Positions 38,526 through 48,109 of a stretch of DNA of 64,000 bases are shown here, in pieces. The notes below the pieces were generated by a model. It made no database searches and had not been told where the DNA came from. It was given only the letters and a program-made list of their open reading frames with translations. The DNA is taken from NCBI RefSeq assembly GCF_014083985.1, contig NZ_CP046907.1, forward strand, positions 1,434,501 to 1,498,500. Reading direction: 5' to 3'. Both the position numbers and the translations under genes were made by a program. How positions within the stretch are numbered: the first letter of the stretch is position 1; every line of letters starts with the position of its first letter. This DNA comes from Streptomyces sp. SCUT-3. GTDB lineage: Bacteria; Actinomycetota; Actinomycetes; Streptomycetales; Streptomycetaceae.

Positions 38526-39449
38526 TCAGTGCGCCCCGGCGCCCGCGCGCCACCATCCGGCGTCGATCGTGCCGCGGGCCAGGACCACCGCCGGGCCGGC
38601 CATCGTGATCCGGCCGTCGGGGTGCTCGGTGATCACCAGGCGCCCTCCGGGGACGTCCACGGTGTAGGTGACGGGGACGCCGTCCGCAGCCGGGTCGTGC
38701 CCGTCCCGGCGGGCGGCGGCGACCATGACGGCGCAGGCCCCGGTGCCGCAGGAGCGGGTCTCCCCGGAGCCGCGCTCGTGCACCCGCAGGGCGACGTGGC
38801 GCGGTCCCCGGTCCACCACGAACTCGACGTTGACGCCGTCGGGGTAGGCGGCCGGCGGGGTCACCAGCGGCGGGCGGAACAGGTCGCCGGCCTCGTCCAG
38901 GCCGTCCACGAAGACAACGGCGTGCGGGTTGCCCATGTTGACGTTGCGGGCGGGCCGGGGGGCGCGCCCGTCGACGGAGACCTCGACGCCGGTGCTGTCC
39001 GGCAGCACCGCGCGCCCCATGTCCACCGTGACGTCGCCCGGGGTTCCGTCCGGGCCCGGGCCGGCGACGTGCACCCGGCGCACTCCGGCGCGGGTGGCGA
39101 CCGCCAGGTCCCCGGGCTCGGCCAGGCCCTCGTCGACCAGGTGGCGGGCGAAGACCCGCACCCCGTTGCCGCACATCTCCGCGACGCTGCCGTCGGCGTT
39201 GCGGTAGTCCATGAACCACTCGGCCCGGTCGGCCATCGGCGCGGCCTCCGGGTGGGCGGCGGAACGGACCACCCGCAGCAGTCCGTCGCCGCCGATCCCG
39301 GCGCGCCGGTCGCACAGCCGGGCGACGAGCGCGGCCGGCAGGTCCAGCCGCCCCTCGTGGTCGGGGAGGATCACGAAGTCGTTCTCGGTGCCGTGCCCCT
39401 TCAGGAACGGCACTCCGCCGTCGGGGTCATCGTGCTGCGCATGGGTCAC
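38526..39449 (-). CDS. dapF: Diaminopimelate epimerase
   Basis: A 307-residue enzyme converting LL- to meso-diaminopimelate for lysine. Streptomyces walls use LL-DAP, so here it mainly serves lysine synthesis. Both catalytic Cys are present: EMCGNGVRVFAR and SCGTGACAVMVAA. The N-terminus FLKGHGTENDFVILPD and the segment NVNMGNPHAVVFVD are family hallmarks. The GTG at 39449 is chosen since it gives the usual short leader before FLKGHGTENDF; the ribosome site is weak. rshA follows in the same direction after about 130 bases. Confidence 0.95.
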   Translation of the reverse strand: MTHAQHDDPDGGVPFLKGHGTENDFVILPDHEGRLDLPAALVARLCDRRAGIGGDGLLRVVRSAAHPEAAPMADRAEWFMDYRNADGSVAEMCGNGVRVFARHLVDEGLAEPGDLAVATRAGVRRVHVAGPGPDGTPGDVTVDMGRAVLPDSTGVEVSVDGRAPRPARNVNMGNPHAVVFVDGLDEAGDLFRPPLVTPPAAYPDGVNVEFVVDRGPRHVALRVHERGSGETRSCGTGACAVMVAAARRDGHDPAADGVPVTYTVDVPGGRLVITEHPDGRITMAGPAVVLARGTIDAGWWRAGAGAH

Positions 39450-39513
39450 CCTGCCGATCGTAGTCCGCGTCCGGACCGCCGCCCCGCCGGGCGGGCCGGC
39501 TCGGTGGGCGGGC

Positions 39514-40023
39514 TCAGCGCAGGCGGGCCACGCGCCAGGCCGCCAGCAGCACCACCGCGGCGGTGACCGCGGTGTAGGCGACGATCACCCGCCAGTCCGC
39601 GCGGCGGCCGGAGCCGCGGGGCGGCAGCCCGGGCAGGGCGTGGCCGACCCTGCGGGCGGCCACGGCGCCCCAGCCCGCGGAGGCGCAGGTGAGCAGCAGT
39701 CCGAGCATGGCGACGACCGCGCCTCCCTCGCTGATCTCGAAGGCGAGGGGGAAGGCGAACATCAGGGAGCCGAGGATGCCGAGGGCGACGATCGGGGCGA
39801 TCTGCCAGACCCGCAGGCGCCGCGGCGGCCTGAGCTCGCGGAACGACTGGCCGGCGGCAGCGGCACCGGGGGCGTCGTCCGGCCCGCCCCCGCCCGTCCC
39901 GGGGTCGTCGTCCGCGGGGCCGTCCTCGACGCCGACGGCGGGCGACGGGACGGGCAGGGCCGTCCCGGCCCCTTCGTCGCCCTCGCCGTACGGTCTGTCC
40001 CGGGGGCCGGCCTCCATCGCCAC
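39514..40023 (-). CDS. Conserved small membrane protein
   Basis: A protein of about 169 residues with an acidic, Gly/Pro-rich cytoplasmic N-terminal half and three predicted membrane helices: WQIAPIVALGILGSLMFAFP, GGAVVAMLGLLLTCASAGWGAVAA and VIVAYTAVTAAVVLLAAW. A similar gene lies between miaA and dapF in other Streptomyces. No functional motif is seen. The GTG at 40023 is preferred, close after GGGAGGG; an ATG two codons later is possible. Confidence 0.7.
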   Translation of the reverse strand: MAMEAGPRDRPYGEGDEGAGTALPVPSPAVGVEDGPADDDPGTGGGGPDDAPGAAAAGQSFRELRPPRRLRVWQIAPIVALGILGSLMFAFPLAFEISEGGAVVAMLGLLLTCASAGWGAVAARRVGHALPGLPPRGSGRRADWRVIVAYTAVTAAVVLLAAWRVARLR

Positions 40024-40125
40024 GCGCCCTCCCGAAGTCGACACCGCAGCCCGTGCTCGCGGTCGATGATGGCACGGCCGAGGGCCTCCGACGGGCTCCC
40101 GAAGCGTCCCGTGGCCATCACGTGA

Positions 40126-41064
40126 TCAGGCTGTGACCGCCCGTTCGACCAGTGCCAGGGCCTGCTCCGCCCGCGTACCGCCGGGTCGGTCCGCGGAGGC
40201 CAGCCAGTGCACGCGCGGGTCGCGCCGGAACCACGACTCCTGGCGGCGGGCGAAGCGCTTGGTCGCCCGGACGGTCTCCGCCCGGGCCTCCTCCTCGGTG
40301 CACTCCCCCGCCAGGAAGGACAGCACCTGCTGGTAGCCCAGGGCGCGCGAGGCGGTGCGTCCCTCGCGCAGCCCCGCGGCCTCCAGGGAGCGGACCTCGT
40401 CGACGAGGCCGGCCTCCCACATCCGGTCGACCCGCAGCGCGATGCGCTCGTCGAGGACCGGCCGGGCGACGTCGACGCCGATCTGCACCGTGTCGTAGAC
40501 CGCCTCGTGGCCGGGGAGGCTGGCGCTGAACGGCCGCCCGGTGATCTCCACGACCTCCAGGGCCCTGACGATCCGGCGGCCGTTGCCCGGCAGGATGGCG
40601 CGGGCCGCCTCGGGGTCGACCGAGGCCAGGCGGGCGTGCAGGACGCCGGAGCCGTGCTCCTCCAGCTCCGCCTCCAGCCGGGCCCGCACCCGCGGGTCGG
40701 TGCCGGGGAACTCCAGGGCGTCGACGGCCGCCCGCACGTACAGGCCCGACCCGCCGACCAGCACGGGGGTGCGGCCGTCCGCCAGGAGCCGGTCGATCTC
40801 GGCGCGGGCCATGCGCTGGTACTCGGCGACGCTGGCGGCCTCGGTGACGTCCCACACGTCCAGCAGGCGGTGCGGGACGCCCTCGCGTTCGGCGAGGGTG
40901 AGCTTCGCCGTCCCGATGTCCATCCCGCGGTACAGCTGCATGGAGTCCGCGTTGATCACCTCGCCGTCCAGGGCCCGGGCGAGGGCGACGCCCAGATCTG
41001 ACTTTCCGGCGGCGGTGGGGCCGACGACCGCGACGACTCGGGGGTGGGATGCTGCGCTGCTCAC
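40126..41064 (-). CDS. miaA: tRNA dimethylallyltransferase MiaA
   Basis: A 312-residue enzyme that adds a dimethylallyl group to A37 of tRNAs reading UNN codons, the first step of ms2i6A synthesis. The P-loop is VVGPTAAGKSDLGVAL. INADSMQLYRGMDIGTAK carries the catalytic Asp region. Then GVPHRLLDVWDV, LVGGSGLYVRAAVDAL, ASRALGYQQVLSFL and ATKRFARRQESWFRRD are family motifs. The partner enzyme miaB is nearby (43392-44882). The GTG start has a GGGAG site about 10 bases upstream. Confidence 0.96.
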   Translation of the reverse strand: MSSAASHPRVVAVVGPTAAGKSDLGVALARALDGEVINADSMQLYRGMDIGTAKLTLAEREGVPHRLLDVWDVTEAASVAEYQRMARAEIDRLLADGRTPVLVGGSGLYVRAAVDALEFPGTDPRVRARLEAELEEHGSGVLHARLASVDPEAARAILPGNGRRIVRALEVVEITGRPFSASLPGHEAVYDTVQIGVDVARPVLDERIALRVDRMWEAGLVDEVRSLEAAGLREGRTASRALGYQQVLSFLAGECTEEEARAETVRATKRFARRQESWFRRDPRVHWLASADRPGGTRAEQALALVERAVTA

Positions 41065-41146
41065 CCGGACAGTCTCCCAAACCCGGAGGGCCGGCCGGCA
41101 CGCGCCGCCGGGCGCGGCCCGCCGGCCGCGGCCCTCCGCCCCCGGG

Positions 41147-42400
41147 TCACCGGTCCCGCCCGGGGGGCGTCCGCACCCCGACCAGGTGCCGGAGGATCAG
41201 GAAGAAGCCGCAGCACGCCACGGCCGTGACGAGGATCAGCACGGCCCTCTGCCACCAGGCGAGGGAGCCGATGACCACGCTCGCGCCCGAGCCGGCCAGC
41301 AGGGCGATGAGGGCGGTGAAGACGCTGAGCACCTCCACCACCTTCAGCTGCCCGCTCTCGACCGCCTTGCGCGACTCGCGGACCCCCTCGGCCACCGCGG
41401 TCCCGATCTCGCGCCGGGCCCGGTCGATCTCCTCGGTGACGACGCTCCGCAGTGCCTCCAGGTCCCGCTGGGCCTGCGCCCGCAGCTCCTGGGCGGCCAG
41501 GATCGAATCGCGCTCGCGGCCGAACTGCTCGTGGACCTCGACCGCCGTCGGGTCCAGCAGGGCCATGCCCCGCTCGATCGCCGCGCGGGCCCGGGCGAAG
41601 TCCCCGAGCTTGCGGTACGCGTACGCCTCGCGCAGCAGCGCGATGGGGTCGTTGCGCGCCGAGAAGTGGGGACGCTGCAGGATCTCCAGTATCCGCTCCG
41701 CCTGCCCCGGCAGCTCCTCGCCGAGCCACAGGCCCTGCATGAGGGCGTGGAGGAGCTTGACGTTGGAGGAGTCGGCCGCGAGGACGTCGTCCATGCACCG
41801 CAGGCCGTGCTCGTCCCCCTGCCCGAGGAGGCCGAACGCGTGCAGGCTCCGCGTGTACGGGTCCAGCTCCTCCAGCGGGCGGGCGAAGCGGTTGAAGAAG
41901 TCGGTGATCCGTGCGCAGCGGAAGTCGAAGCGCAGCCCGCACAGGTACAGGTGGACCAGGCTCCGGCCGGTCACGGTCGAGGGGTCCTCGTGCAGGACCG
42001 TGTCCTCGTCCAGGGAGAGCAGCACGCTCGCCCTGGCCTGCCGCGCGTACCAGGCGACGTCCGCGCAATAAGAGGCCGACTCCTGCCAGGTCGCGTCCAC
42101 CGCCGACATCCACTCCGCCGCCGCGGCCGTCCAGGGCTGCCCGGCGTCGACGCGCCGGAAGACGTCGTGGCGGGCCAGCCGCAGCACCTGCGGCCGCAGC
42201 GGGTCGTCCGGGTCCGCGTGGTGCTCCACGACGGCCGTGCGGCCGCCGGGGTGGTCGAGGACCTCGGCCGCGGCCCGCCGGACGTCGACCTCCAGGTGTG
42301 CGGTGCAGAACCGCTGGAACGGCTCCCGCCAGCCGTCCGGGTCGGCGGCCGTCGCGGTGCCCCCTCCGCCGTCAGTGTCGGGTCGCTGCGGTCCGATCAT
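41147..42400 (-). CDS. Unknown membrane-anchored repeat protein
   Basis: A 417-residue protein, no family recognised with certainty. The N-terminal ~180 residues are Trp/His/Arg-rich and soluble. Residues ~180-310 show paired helices like tetratricopeptide repeats (NVKLLHALMQGLWLGEELPG; IALLREAYAYRKLGDFARAR). A charged coiled coil follows (EQFGRERDSILAAQELRAQAQ; EEIDRARREIGTAVAEG). Two hydrophobic helices close the chain (VFTALIALLAGSGASVVIGSL; AVLILVTAVACCGFFLIL). The ATG has AGGGGGA five bases upstream. Its start overlaps the end of the dihydropteroate-synthase-like gene by 29 bases, so the two are translationally coupled. It may be a membrane scaffold or sensor. Confidence 0.75.
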   Translation of the reverse strand: MIGPQRPDTDGGGGTATAADPDGWREPFQRFCTAHLEVDVRRAAAEVLDHPGGRTAVVEHHADPDDPLRPQVLRLARHDVFRRVDAGQPWTAAAAEWMSAVDATWQESASYCADVAWYARQARASVLLSLDEDTVLHEDPSTVTGRSLVHLYLCGLRFDFRCARITDFFNRFARPLEELDPYTRSLHAFGLLGQGDEHGLRCMDDVLAADSSNVKLLHALMQGLWLGEELPGQAERILEILQRPHFSARNDPIALLREAYAYRKLGDFARARAAIERGMALLDPTAVEVHEQFGRERDSILAAQELRAQAQRDLEALRSVVTEEIDRARREIGTAVAEGVRESRKAVESGQLKVVEVLSVFTALIALLAGSGASVVIGSLAWWQRAVLILVTAVACCGFFLILRHLVGVRTPPGRDR

Positions 42401-43274
42401 CCATTCCCCCTGGTCGGTGTGCTTCCCCGGCGTGCCGGATCGCCGCGACCCGGTCGAGGGTCGTCCTCGCCTCGGCCACGTCGTGCACGCGGAAGACCCT
42501 CGCGCCCTGCCAGGCGCAGACGGCGAGCGTGGCCTGGGTGCCCAGCACCCGCTCCCGGGCCGGCAGGTCGAGGGTCTCGCCGATGAAGTCCTTGTTGCTC
42601 ACTGCGACGAGCACGGGCCACCCCGTGGCGGTCATCTCGCCGAGCCTGCGCGTCACCTCGAGCGAGTGCGCCGTGGCCTTGCCGAAGTCGTGCGCGGGAT
42701 CGATCAGGACCGACTCCCGGGGCACCCCGAGGGCCACCGCCCGCTCAGCCAGGGCGACGGTCTTCCCGATCGCCTCGGCCGTGACGTCCCGGTAGCTGAC
42801 CTTCTTGGGGTCCGTCCGGGGGGCCTGCGCGCCGACGTGGGTGCACACCAGGCCCACCCGCCACTCGGCGGCGACCGCCGCGGTGAGCGGGTCGGCGCCT
42901 CCCCAGGCGTCGTTGACCAGGTCCGCGCCGGCCGAGCAGACCGCCTCCGCCACCTCGTGGCGCCAGGTGTCGACGCTGATCGCCAGCCCCGGGTGGCGCT
43001 TCCTCACCCGTGCGACGAAACCCGCGACCCGCGCGATCTCCTCCCGGGTGCTGACCTCCTCGGTCAACTCCCCGGCCGGGACACCGCCGATGTCGACGAT
43101 GTCCGCGCCGTTGTCCACGGCCGCCGACACCGCGTCGAGGGCGGCGTTCTCGGCGAAGTACGCCCCGCGGTCGTAGAAGGAGTCACGGGTGCGGTTGACC
43201 ACGGCCATCACCAGCGGCCTGTCACCGGGGAACACGTGCTCGCCGAGCTTGAGCAACTCCAACGCCTCCGACAA
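42372..43274 (-). CDS. Dihydropteroate-synthase-like protein (FolP2-type paralogue)
   Basis: A TIM-barrel protein of about 300 residues in the pterin-binding/DHPS family. VMAVVNRTRDSFYDRG corresponds to the N-T-P-D-S-F loop but has Arg for Pro. DIVDIGGVPAGEL lacks the STRPG of true folate synthases. NDAWGG and THVGA replace NDVSG and HMxG. The phosphate-binding region DPAHDFGKATAHS and SNKDFIGETLDL are conserved. These changes resemble the FolP2 paralogues of actinobacteria, which do not make folate, so a different substrate is likely. The start is uncertain: TTG at 43274 or TTG at 43256, the latter better placed after GGAGG. It is coupled to the downstream membrane repeat protein. Confidence 0.8.
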   Translation of the reverse strand: MSEALELLKLGEHVFPGDRPLVMAVVNRTRDSFYDRGAYFAENAALDAVSAAVDNGADIVDIGGVPAGELTEEVSTREEIARVAGFVARVRKRHPGLAISVDTWRHEVAEAVCSAGADLVNDAWGGADPLTAAVAAEWRVGLVCTHVGAQAPRTDPKKVSYRDVTAEAIGKTVALAERAVALGVPRESVLIDPAHDFGKATAHSLEVTRRLGEMTATGWPVLVAVSNKDFIGETLDLPARERVLGTQATLAVCAWQGARVFRVHDVAEARTTLDRVAAIRHAGEAHRPGGMDDRTAATRH

Positions 43275-43391
43275 CGGCCGACATGGACACGATCATGATA
43301 GCCACCGGGGCGGGGCGGGCGGGCCGGGCACGCACGGCCCGGCCCGTTCCGCGGGCGCCCCGCCGGGGCGGCGCGCCGCGGGGCAGGGGCG

Positions 43392-44882
43392 TCAGTCGCA
43401 GCCGCAGCCGCCGGCCGGGACGGGGGACGGGGCGGGCACGCCGACCGTGGGCAGGCCGAGCATCACTCCCGCCGGCTTCTGCCCCTCCCCGGCGTTGCGC
43501 CTCTCCCAGGCGTCGCCGGCGCGGGTGCGGCGCACGCCGCGGGCCGGGCCCTCGGCGAGGAGGTGGTGCGGGGCGGCGTAGGTGACGTCCACGGTCACCA
43601 TGTCGCCGGGGCGCACCGGCTCGCCGGGACGGGCGAAGTGCACCAGCCGGTTGTCGGGGGCCCGGCCGGACAGCCGCTCGGTGCGGTCGTCCTTGCGGCC
43701 CTCGCCCTCGGCGACGAGCACTTCGAGGGTGCGGCCGAGCTGCTTCTTGTTCTCCTCCCAGGAGATCTCCTCCTGGAGGGCGACGAGGCGCTCGTAGCGC
43801 GCCTGGACGACCTCCTTGGGGATCTGGTCCTCCATCACGGCCGCGGGGGTGCCGGGCCGCTTGGAGTACTGGAAGGTGAACGCCTGCGCGAAGCGCGCCT
43901 CGCGCACCACGTGCAGGGTCTGCTCGAAGTCATCCTCGGTCTCGCCGGGGAAGCCCACGATGATGTCGGTGGAGATCGCGGCGTCCGGCATGGCGGCGCG
44001 GACCTTCTCGATGATGCCCAGGTAGCGGTCCTGCCGGTAGGAGCGGCGCATGGCCCGCAGCACCGTGTCGGAGCCGGACTGCAGCGGCATGTGCAGCTGG
44101 TGCATCACGTTCGGCGTCTCGGCCATCGCGGCGATCACGTCGTCGGTGAAGTCGCGCGGGTGCGGGGAGGTGAAGCGCACCCGCTCCAGGCCCTCGATCC
44201 GCCCGCAGGCGCGCAGCAGCTTGGAGAACGCCTCGCGGTCGCCGATGTCGGAGCCGTAGGCGTTGACGTTCTGGCCGAGCAGGGTCACCTCGACGACGCC
44301 CTCGGCCACCAGCGCCTCGACCTCGGCGAGGATGTCGCCGGGGCGGCGGTCCTTCTCCTTGCCGCGCAGGGCGGGCACGATGCAGAAGGTGCAGGTGTTG
44401 TTGCAGCCCACCGAGATCGCGACCCAGGCCGCGTAGGCGGACTCCCGGCGGGTGGGCAGCGTGGAGGGGAAGGTCTCCAGGGAGTCCAGGATCTCGACCT
44501 GGGCCTCCTCCTGGACCCGGGCGCGCTCCAGCAGGGTCGGCAGGTGGCCGATGTTGTGGGTGCCGAAGACCACGTCGACCCACGGGGCCCTGCGGACGAT
44601 GGTGTCCCGGTCCTTCTGCGCCAGGCAGCCGCCCACCGCGATCTGCATCCCGGGACGCCTCGCCTTGGCCGGGGCCAGCCGGCCGAGGTTGCCGTAGAGG
44701 CGGTTGTCGGCGTTCTCCCGCACCGCGCAGGTGTTGAAGACGACGACGTCCGCCTCGCCCTCGGCCGCGCCCTCGGGGGCCCGGACGTAGCCGGCGTCCT
44801 CCAGCAGGCCGGAGAGGCGTTCGGAGTCGTGGACGTTCATCTGGCACCCGTAGGTGCGGACCTCGTAAGTTCGCGCGCTCAT
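43392..44882 (-). CDS. miaB: tRNA-2-methylthio-N6-dimethylallyladenosine synthase MiaB
   Basis: A 496-residue radical-SAM methylthiotransferase acting on i6A37 of tRNA after MiaA. The N-terminal domain binds one 4Fe-4S cluster through three Cys ([36 protein letters not shown]). The radical-SAM cluster motif is [41 protein letters not shown] and [14 protein letters not shown] are typical, and a TRAM RNA-binding domain ends the core. An extra C-terminal tail finishes in GGCGCD, a Cys-rich ending also seen in other Streptomyces MiaB. The ATG at 44882 gives the usual start. Confidence 0.96.
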   Translation of the reverse strand: MSARTYEVRTYGCQMNVHDSERLSGLLEDAGYVRAPEGAAEGEADVVVFNTCAVRENADNRLYGNLGRLAPAKARRPGMQIAVGGCLAQKDRDTIVRRAPWVDVVFGTHNIGHLPTLLERARVQEEAQVEILDSLETFPSTLPTRRESAYAAWVAISVGCNNTCTFCIVPALRGKEKDRRPGDILAEVEALVAEGVVEVTLLGQNVNAYGSDIGDREAFSKLLRACGRIEGLERVRFTSPHPRDFTDDVIAAMAETPNVMHQLHMPLQSGSDTVLRAMRRSYRQDRYLGIIEKVRAAMPDAAISTDIIVGFPGETEDDFEQTLHVVREARFAQAFTFQYSKRPGTPAAVMEDQIPKEVVQARYERLVALQEEISWEENKKQLGRTLEVLVAEGEGRKDDRTERLSGRAPDNRLVHFARPGEPVRPGDMVTVDVTYAAPHHLLAEGPARGVRRTRAGDAWERRNAGEGQKPAGVMLGLPTVGVPAPSPVPAGGCGCD

Positions 44883-44940
44883 CTCAGTCGACCAGACTAC
44901 CCCTGCCGCCGGGGGGCCGGGGATGGCAGGATCGGGGACC

Positions 44941-45957
44941 GTGCGCCCCTTCCTCCCCGCCTCCGTCGCCCGCCGGACCGCCCGCCCCGTCGCGGCGCTG
45001 GTGGCCGCGGTGACCGCGGTCGCGGCCGCGGCGGCACTGCTGGCGTGGTGGTCGGCGCCGTCGGCCGGGACGCCGGTGCCCGAGGGCCCGGTGACCGTCG
45101 CCACCGGGGTGCGCAGCGGCGTGTACGAGCGGTACGGGCGCATGCTGAAGGAGGACCTGCGCACCGACCTGCCCGGGGTGGACGTCCGGCTGGCACCGAG
45201 CGCCGGCTCGGTCGAGAACATCAACATGGTCGCCTCGGGCCGGGCGTCGTTCACCCTGGCCGCGGCCGACGCGGTCGCCGACTACCGGGGCGCGGGCCGG
45301 GACCGCCTGCGGGCCTGCGCCCGCCTGTACGACGACTACCTGCAGCTGGTGGTGGCGCGTTCGTCGACGGTCCGCAACGCCCGGGAGCTGCGGGGCCTGC
45401 GCGTCGGCGTCGGCCAGGACGGCTCCGGGGTGAACCTGATCGCCGAGCGGCTGCTCACCGCGGCCGGCCTGCACCCGACGCGGGACGTCGAGGCGGTCCG
45501 GGTCGGGATAGACCGGGCGCCGCGGATGCTGGAGAAGGGCGAGCTGGACGCCTTCTTCTGGTCCGGCGGCCTGCCGACGACCGCCGTGTCGAACCTGTCG
45601 CAGCGCTTCCCGATCCGCCTGGTGCAGCTGGGCGACCTGGCGGAGCCGCTCCGCGAGCAGGCGGACGGGGGGCGCAACCACTACCGGCAGGCCGTGATGC
45701 CGGGCGACGCCTACCCAAAGGCGTGGCCAAGGGGCGCCGCGGTCCCGACCGTCGCGGTGGCGAACCTGCTGGTGACCACGGACCGGGTGGACGCGGCGCT
45801 GACCGAGCAGGTCACCCGGACGGTCATCGACAGCCGGGACCGGATCGGGGAGCAGGTCCACGCGGCGCAACTGGTCGACCTGCGCACCGCGATCTACACC
45901 GACCCGCTGCCGCTGCACGAGGGCGCGCGCCGCTACTACCGGTCCGTCAAACCCTGA
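44941..45957 (+). CDS. TAXI-family solute-binding lipo/periplasmic-type protein
   Basis: A protein of about 338 residues of the TAXI group, the binding proteins of tripartite TRAP transporters. A membrane segment or signal anchor near the N-terminus ([21 protein letters not shown]) is followed by the binding domain: [21 protein letters not shown] (the TGVxxGxY motif), [41 protein letters not shown] and [19 protein letters not shown]. No TRAP membrane subunits are adjacent, so it may act as a sensor or with distant permeases; glutamate is among the substrates of TAXI proteins. The GTG at 44941 is chosen for its CAGGA site; an ATG at 44923 is possible. There is no lipobox Cys. Confidence 0.85.
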   Translation: MRPFLPASVARRTARPVAALVAAVTAVAAAAALLAWWSAPSAGTPVPEGPVTVATGVRSGVYERYGRMLKEDLRTDLPGVDVRLAPSAGSVENINMVASGRASFTLAAADAVADYRGAGRDRLRACARLYDDYLQLVVARSSTVRNARELRGLRVGVGQDGSGVNLIAERLLTAAGLHPTRDVEAVRVGIDRAPRMLEKGELDAFFWSGGLPTTAVSNLSQRFPIRLVQLGDLAEPLREQADGGRNHYRQAVMPGDAYPKAWPRGAAVPTVAVANLLVTTDRVDAALTEQVTRTVIDSRDRIGEQVHAAQLVDLRTAIYTDPLPLHEGARRYYRSVKP

Positions 45958-46131
45958 GCCGGGCGGGGAGGGCGACGGATTCCGGGACGTCCCGGGCGAG
46001 AACGCCCCCCCGCCCGGTTCCCCCGCCCCCCGCACGGGGGATGCGGTTGATCACGAACGGGCCGTGCTCGTGTGCTTACCCGTACGGGCGCCCTAACCTG
46101 TTTGCTCACACCGTCTGTTGGGGGCCGAAGG

Positions 46132-48027
46132 ATGCGAACCGGGGGAACGCCGGGCGGCGTCGTCGACGGCCGCTACACACTGCTGCGGCCGCTCGGCCGC
46201 GGCGGCATGGGTGTGGTGTGGGAAGCCCTCGACACGCGGCTCAACCGCCAGGTCGCCGTCAAGGAGCTGCTGTTCCGGGGCGCGGTCGACCCGGACACCC
46301 AGGCCCAGTGGGTGCGCCGTGCGCGGCGCGAGGCCGAGGCGATCGCACGGATCGACCACGAGCACGTGGTCGCCGTCCACGACGTCATCGAGGCCGAGGG
46401 CCAGGTGTGGATCGTGATGGAGCAGGTCGACCCGCACTCGCTGGCCGACCTGCTGCGCGAGCACGACCGGCTGCCGCCGCTGAACGTGGCCCGGATCGGC
46501 CTGGAGGTGCTGCGCGGGCTGCGGGCCGTGCACGCCGCCGCCGTGCTGCACCGCGACGTCAAACCGCACAACATCCTCTTCCGCCGGGACGGCAGGGCGG
46601 TGCTGATGGACTTCGGCATCGCGACCTTCGAGGGTGCCGCCCAGGTGACGCGGCGCCACGAGACGGTGGGCACCCCGCAGTACCTCGCCCCCGAGCTGGC
46701 CTCCCCGTGGACCGACGGGCCGCGGGAGGCGGCCCCGGCGGCCGACCTGTGGTCCCTGGGGGTGACGCTGTTCGAGGCGGTGGAGGGCCGGGCCCCGTTC
46801 CGCGGCCCCACCCCCGTCGAGGTGCTGCACGCGGTGCGCCACGCGGACCTGCCCCCGATGCGGCACGCCGGGCCCCTGCGCCCCCTGATCGAGGGCCTGC
46901 TGGTCAAGGACCCCGAGTCCCGCACGGGCGCCGCGCGGGCGGAGCAGCTGCTGCAGCACGTGGCCCAGGAGACCCCGCTCCAGCCGCTGCCGCTGCCCCG
47001 GCCCGCCCGGGCGGGGGACGGCCGCAACGACACGGACGGCGGCCGGGAGGCCGGCACCACCACCGAGGTCCACCTGGAACGGACCCCGGTCCCGTCGCCC
47101 CTCCCCGCCGCGCCGGACGCCCCGCGGCCGCCGGCCGCCTCCCGCCGGCGCCGCGCCCTGCTGCGCGCCGCGGCCGGCGCGGCGGGACTGGCCCTGCTGG
47201 CCGCCGCGGGCTGGTACGGGGTGGAGCGGCTGCGCGAGGAGGCCGCCCCCCGGCTGTCCTCCTCGCCCACCTGGCAGGCGGCCCGGGACAGGGGGTACCT
47301 GCTGGTGGGGGTCAAGGAGGACCAGCCGGGCCTGAGCCGCCTGGTGGACCCCGCCACCGGCGAGTACGAGGGCTTCGACGTGGACCTGGCCCGGGCCGTC
47401 GCCGAGCGCCTGGGCTTCGAGGAGGTGCGGTTCGAGACGGTGAACACCAAGAGCCGCGAGTACCGGCTCACCAGCGGCCAGGTGGACCTGATAGTCGCCT
47501 CGTACAGCATCACCGAGGAGCGCAAGAAGGAGGTGGACTTCGCCGGGCCGTACTACCTGGCCGGCCAGGACTTCCTGGTGCGCGAGGACACCGACGGCAT
47601 CGACGGCGTGGAGGACCTGGCGGGGCGCCAGGTGTGCACCGTGGAGAGGTCGACGCCCGCGGAGCGCCTGGAGGACGAGTACCCCCGCATAAAGCGCCAG
47701 TTGCGCGTCTCCTACGGGGTGTGCGTGGACGAACTGCTGGCCGGCACGGTGGACGCGGTGACCACCGACGACGTCATCCTGGCCGGCTACCGGGCGGCCC
47801 ACCCGGACCGGCTGCGGCTGCTGGGCGCCCCCTTCGCCATCGAGTACTACGGCGTCGGCCTGCACAAGGGCGAGCCCGCCCTGAAGGCCGCGGTGTGCGA
47901 GGCGATAAGGGAGCAGATCGACTCGGGCGCGTGGAAGAGGAGCTACGACCGGCACCTCAAGCCGCTGGCCCCCGCCGAGCTCTCCGACAGCCGCCCGCCG
48001 GAGCTGGGGGAGTGCCCGCGCCCCTGA
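46132..48027 (+). CDS. Receptor Ser/Thr kinase with extracellular glutamate-binding-like domain
   Basis: A 631-residue single-pass receptor kinase. Residues ~14-280 are a Hanks-type kinase: glycine loop LGRGGMGVVWEA, catalytic Lys44 (VAVKEL), HRDVKPHN (Asp142), DFG at 160-162, TVGTPQYLAPE. A Pro-rich linker follows, then one membrane helix (~344-362). Residues ~383-620 are an SBP_bac_3 binding domain: LLVGVKEDQPG, GFDVDLARAVAERLG, ERKKEVDFAGPYYLAGQ, GTVDAVTTDDVILAGY. The same blocks occur in GluB encoded 3 kb away, so the ligand is probably glutamate or a close relative. The two Cys of GluB-type domains are kept. The ATG at 46132 has a purine-rich GGGGGCCGAAGG upstream. The kinase target is unknown. 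Confidence 0.93.
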   Translation: MRTGGTPGGVVDGRYTLLRPLGRGGMGVVWEALDTRLNRQVAVKELLFRGAVDPDTQAQWVRRARREAEAIARIDHEHVVAVHDVIEAEGQVWIVMEQVDPHSLADLLREHDRLPPLNVARIGLEVLRGLRAVHAAAVLHRDVKPHNILFRRDGRAVLMDFGIATFEGAAQVTRRHETVGTPQYLAPELASPWTDGPREAAPAADLWSLGVTLFEAVEGRAPFRGPTPVEVLHAVRHADLPPMRHAGPLRPLIEGLLVKDPESRTGAARAEQLLQHVAQETPLQPLPLPRPARAGDGRNDTDGGREAGTTTEVHLERTPVPSPLPAAPDAPRPPAASRRRRALLRAAAGAAGLALLAAAGWYGVERLREEAAPRLSSSPTWQAARDRGYLLVGVKEDQPGLSRLVDPATGEYEGFDVDLARAVAERLGFEEVRFETVNTKSREYRLTSGQVDLIVASYSITEERKKEVDFAGPYYLAGQDFLVREDTDGIDGVEDLAGRQVCTVERSTPAERLEDEYPRIKRQLRVSYGVCVDELLAGTVDAVTTDDVILAGYRAAHPDRLRLLGAPFAIEYYGVGLHKGEPALKAAVCEAIREQIDSGAWKRSYDRHLKPLAPAELSDSRPPELGECPRP

Positions 48028-48109
48028 CGCCCGGCCCGCACGCCGTATGCCCGCACGGCTTCGGCCCGCACGGCTTCGGCCCGCACCCCGCCGGCCCGCG
48101 CGCCGCCGC

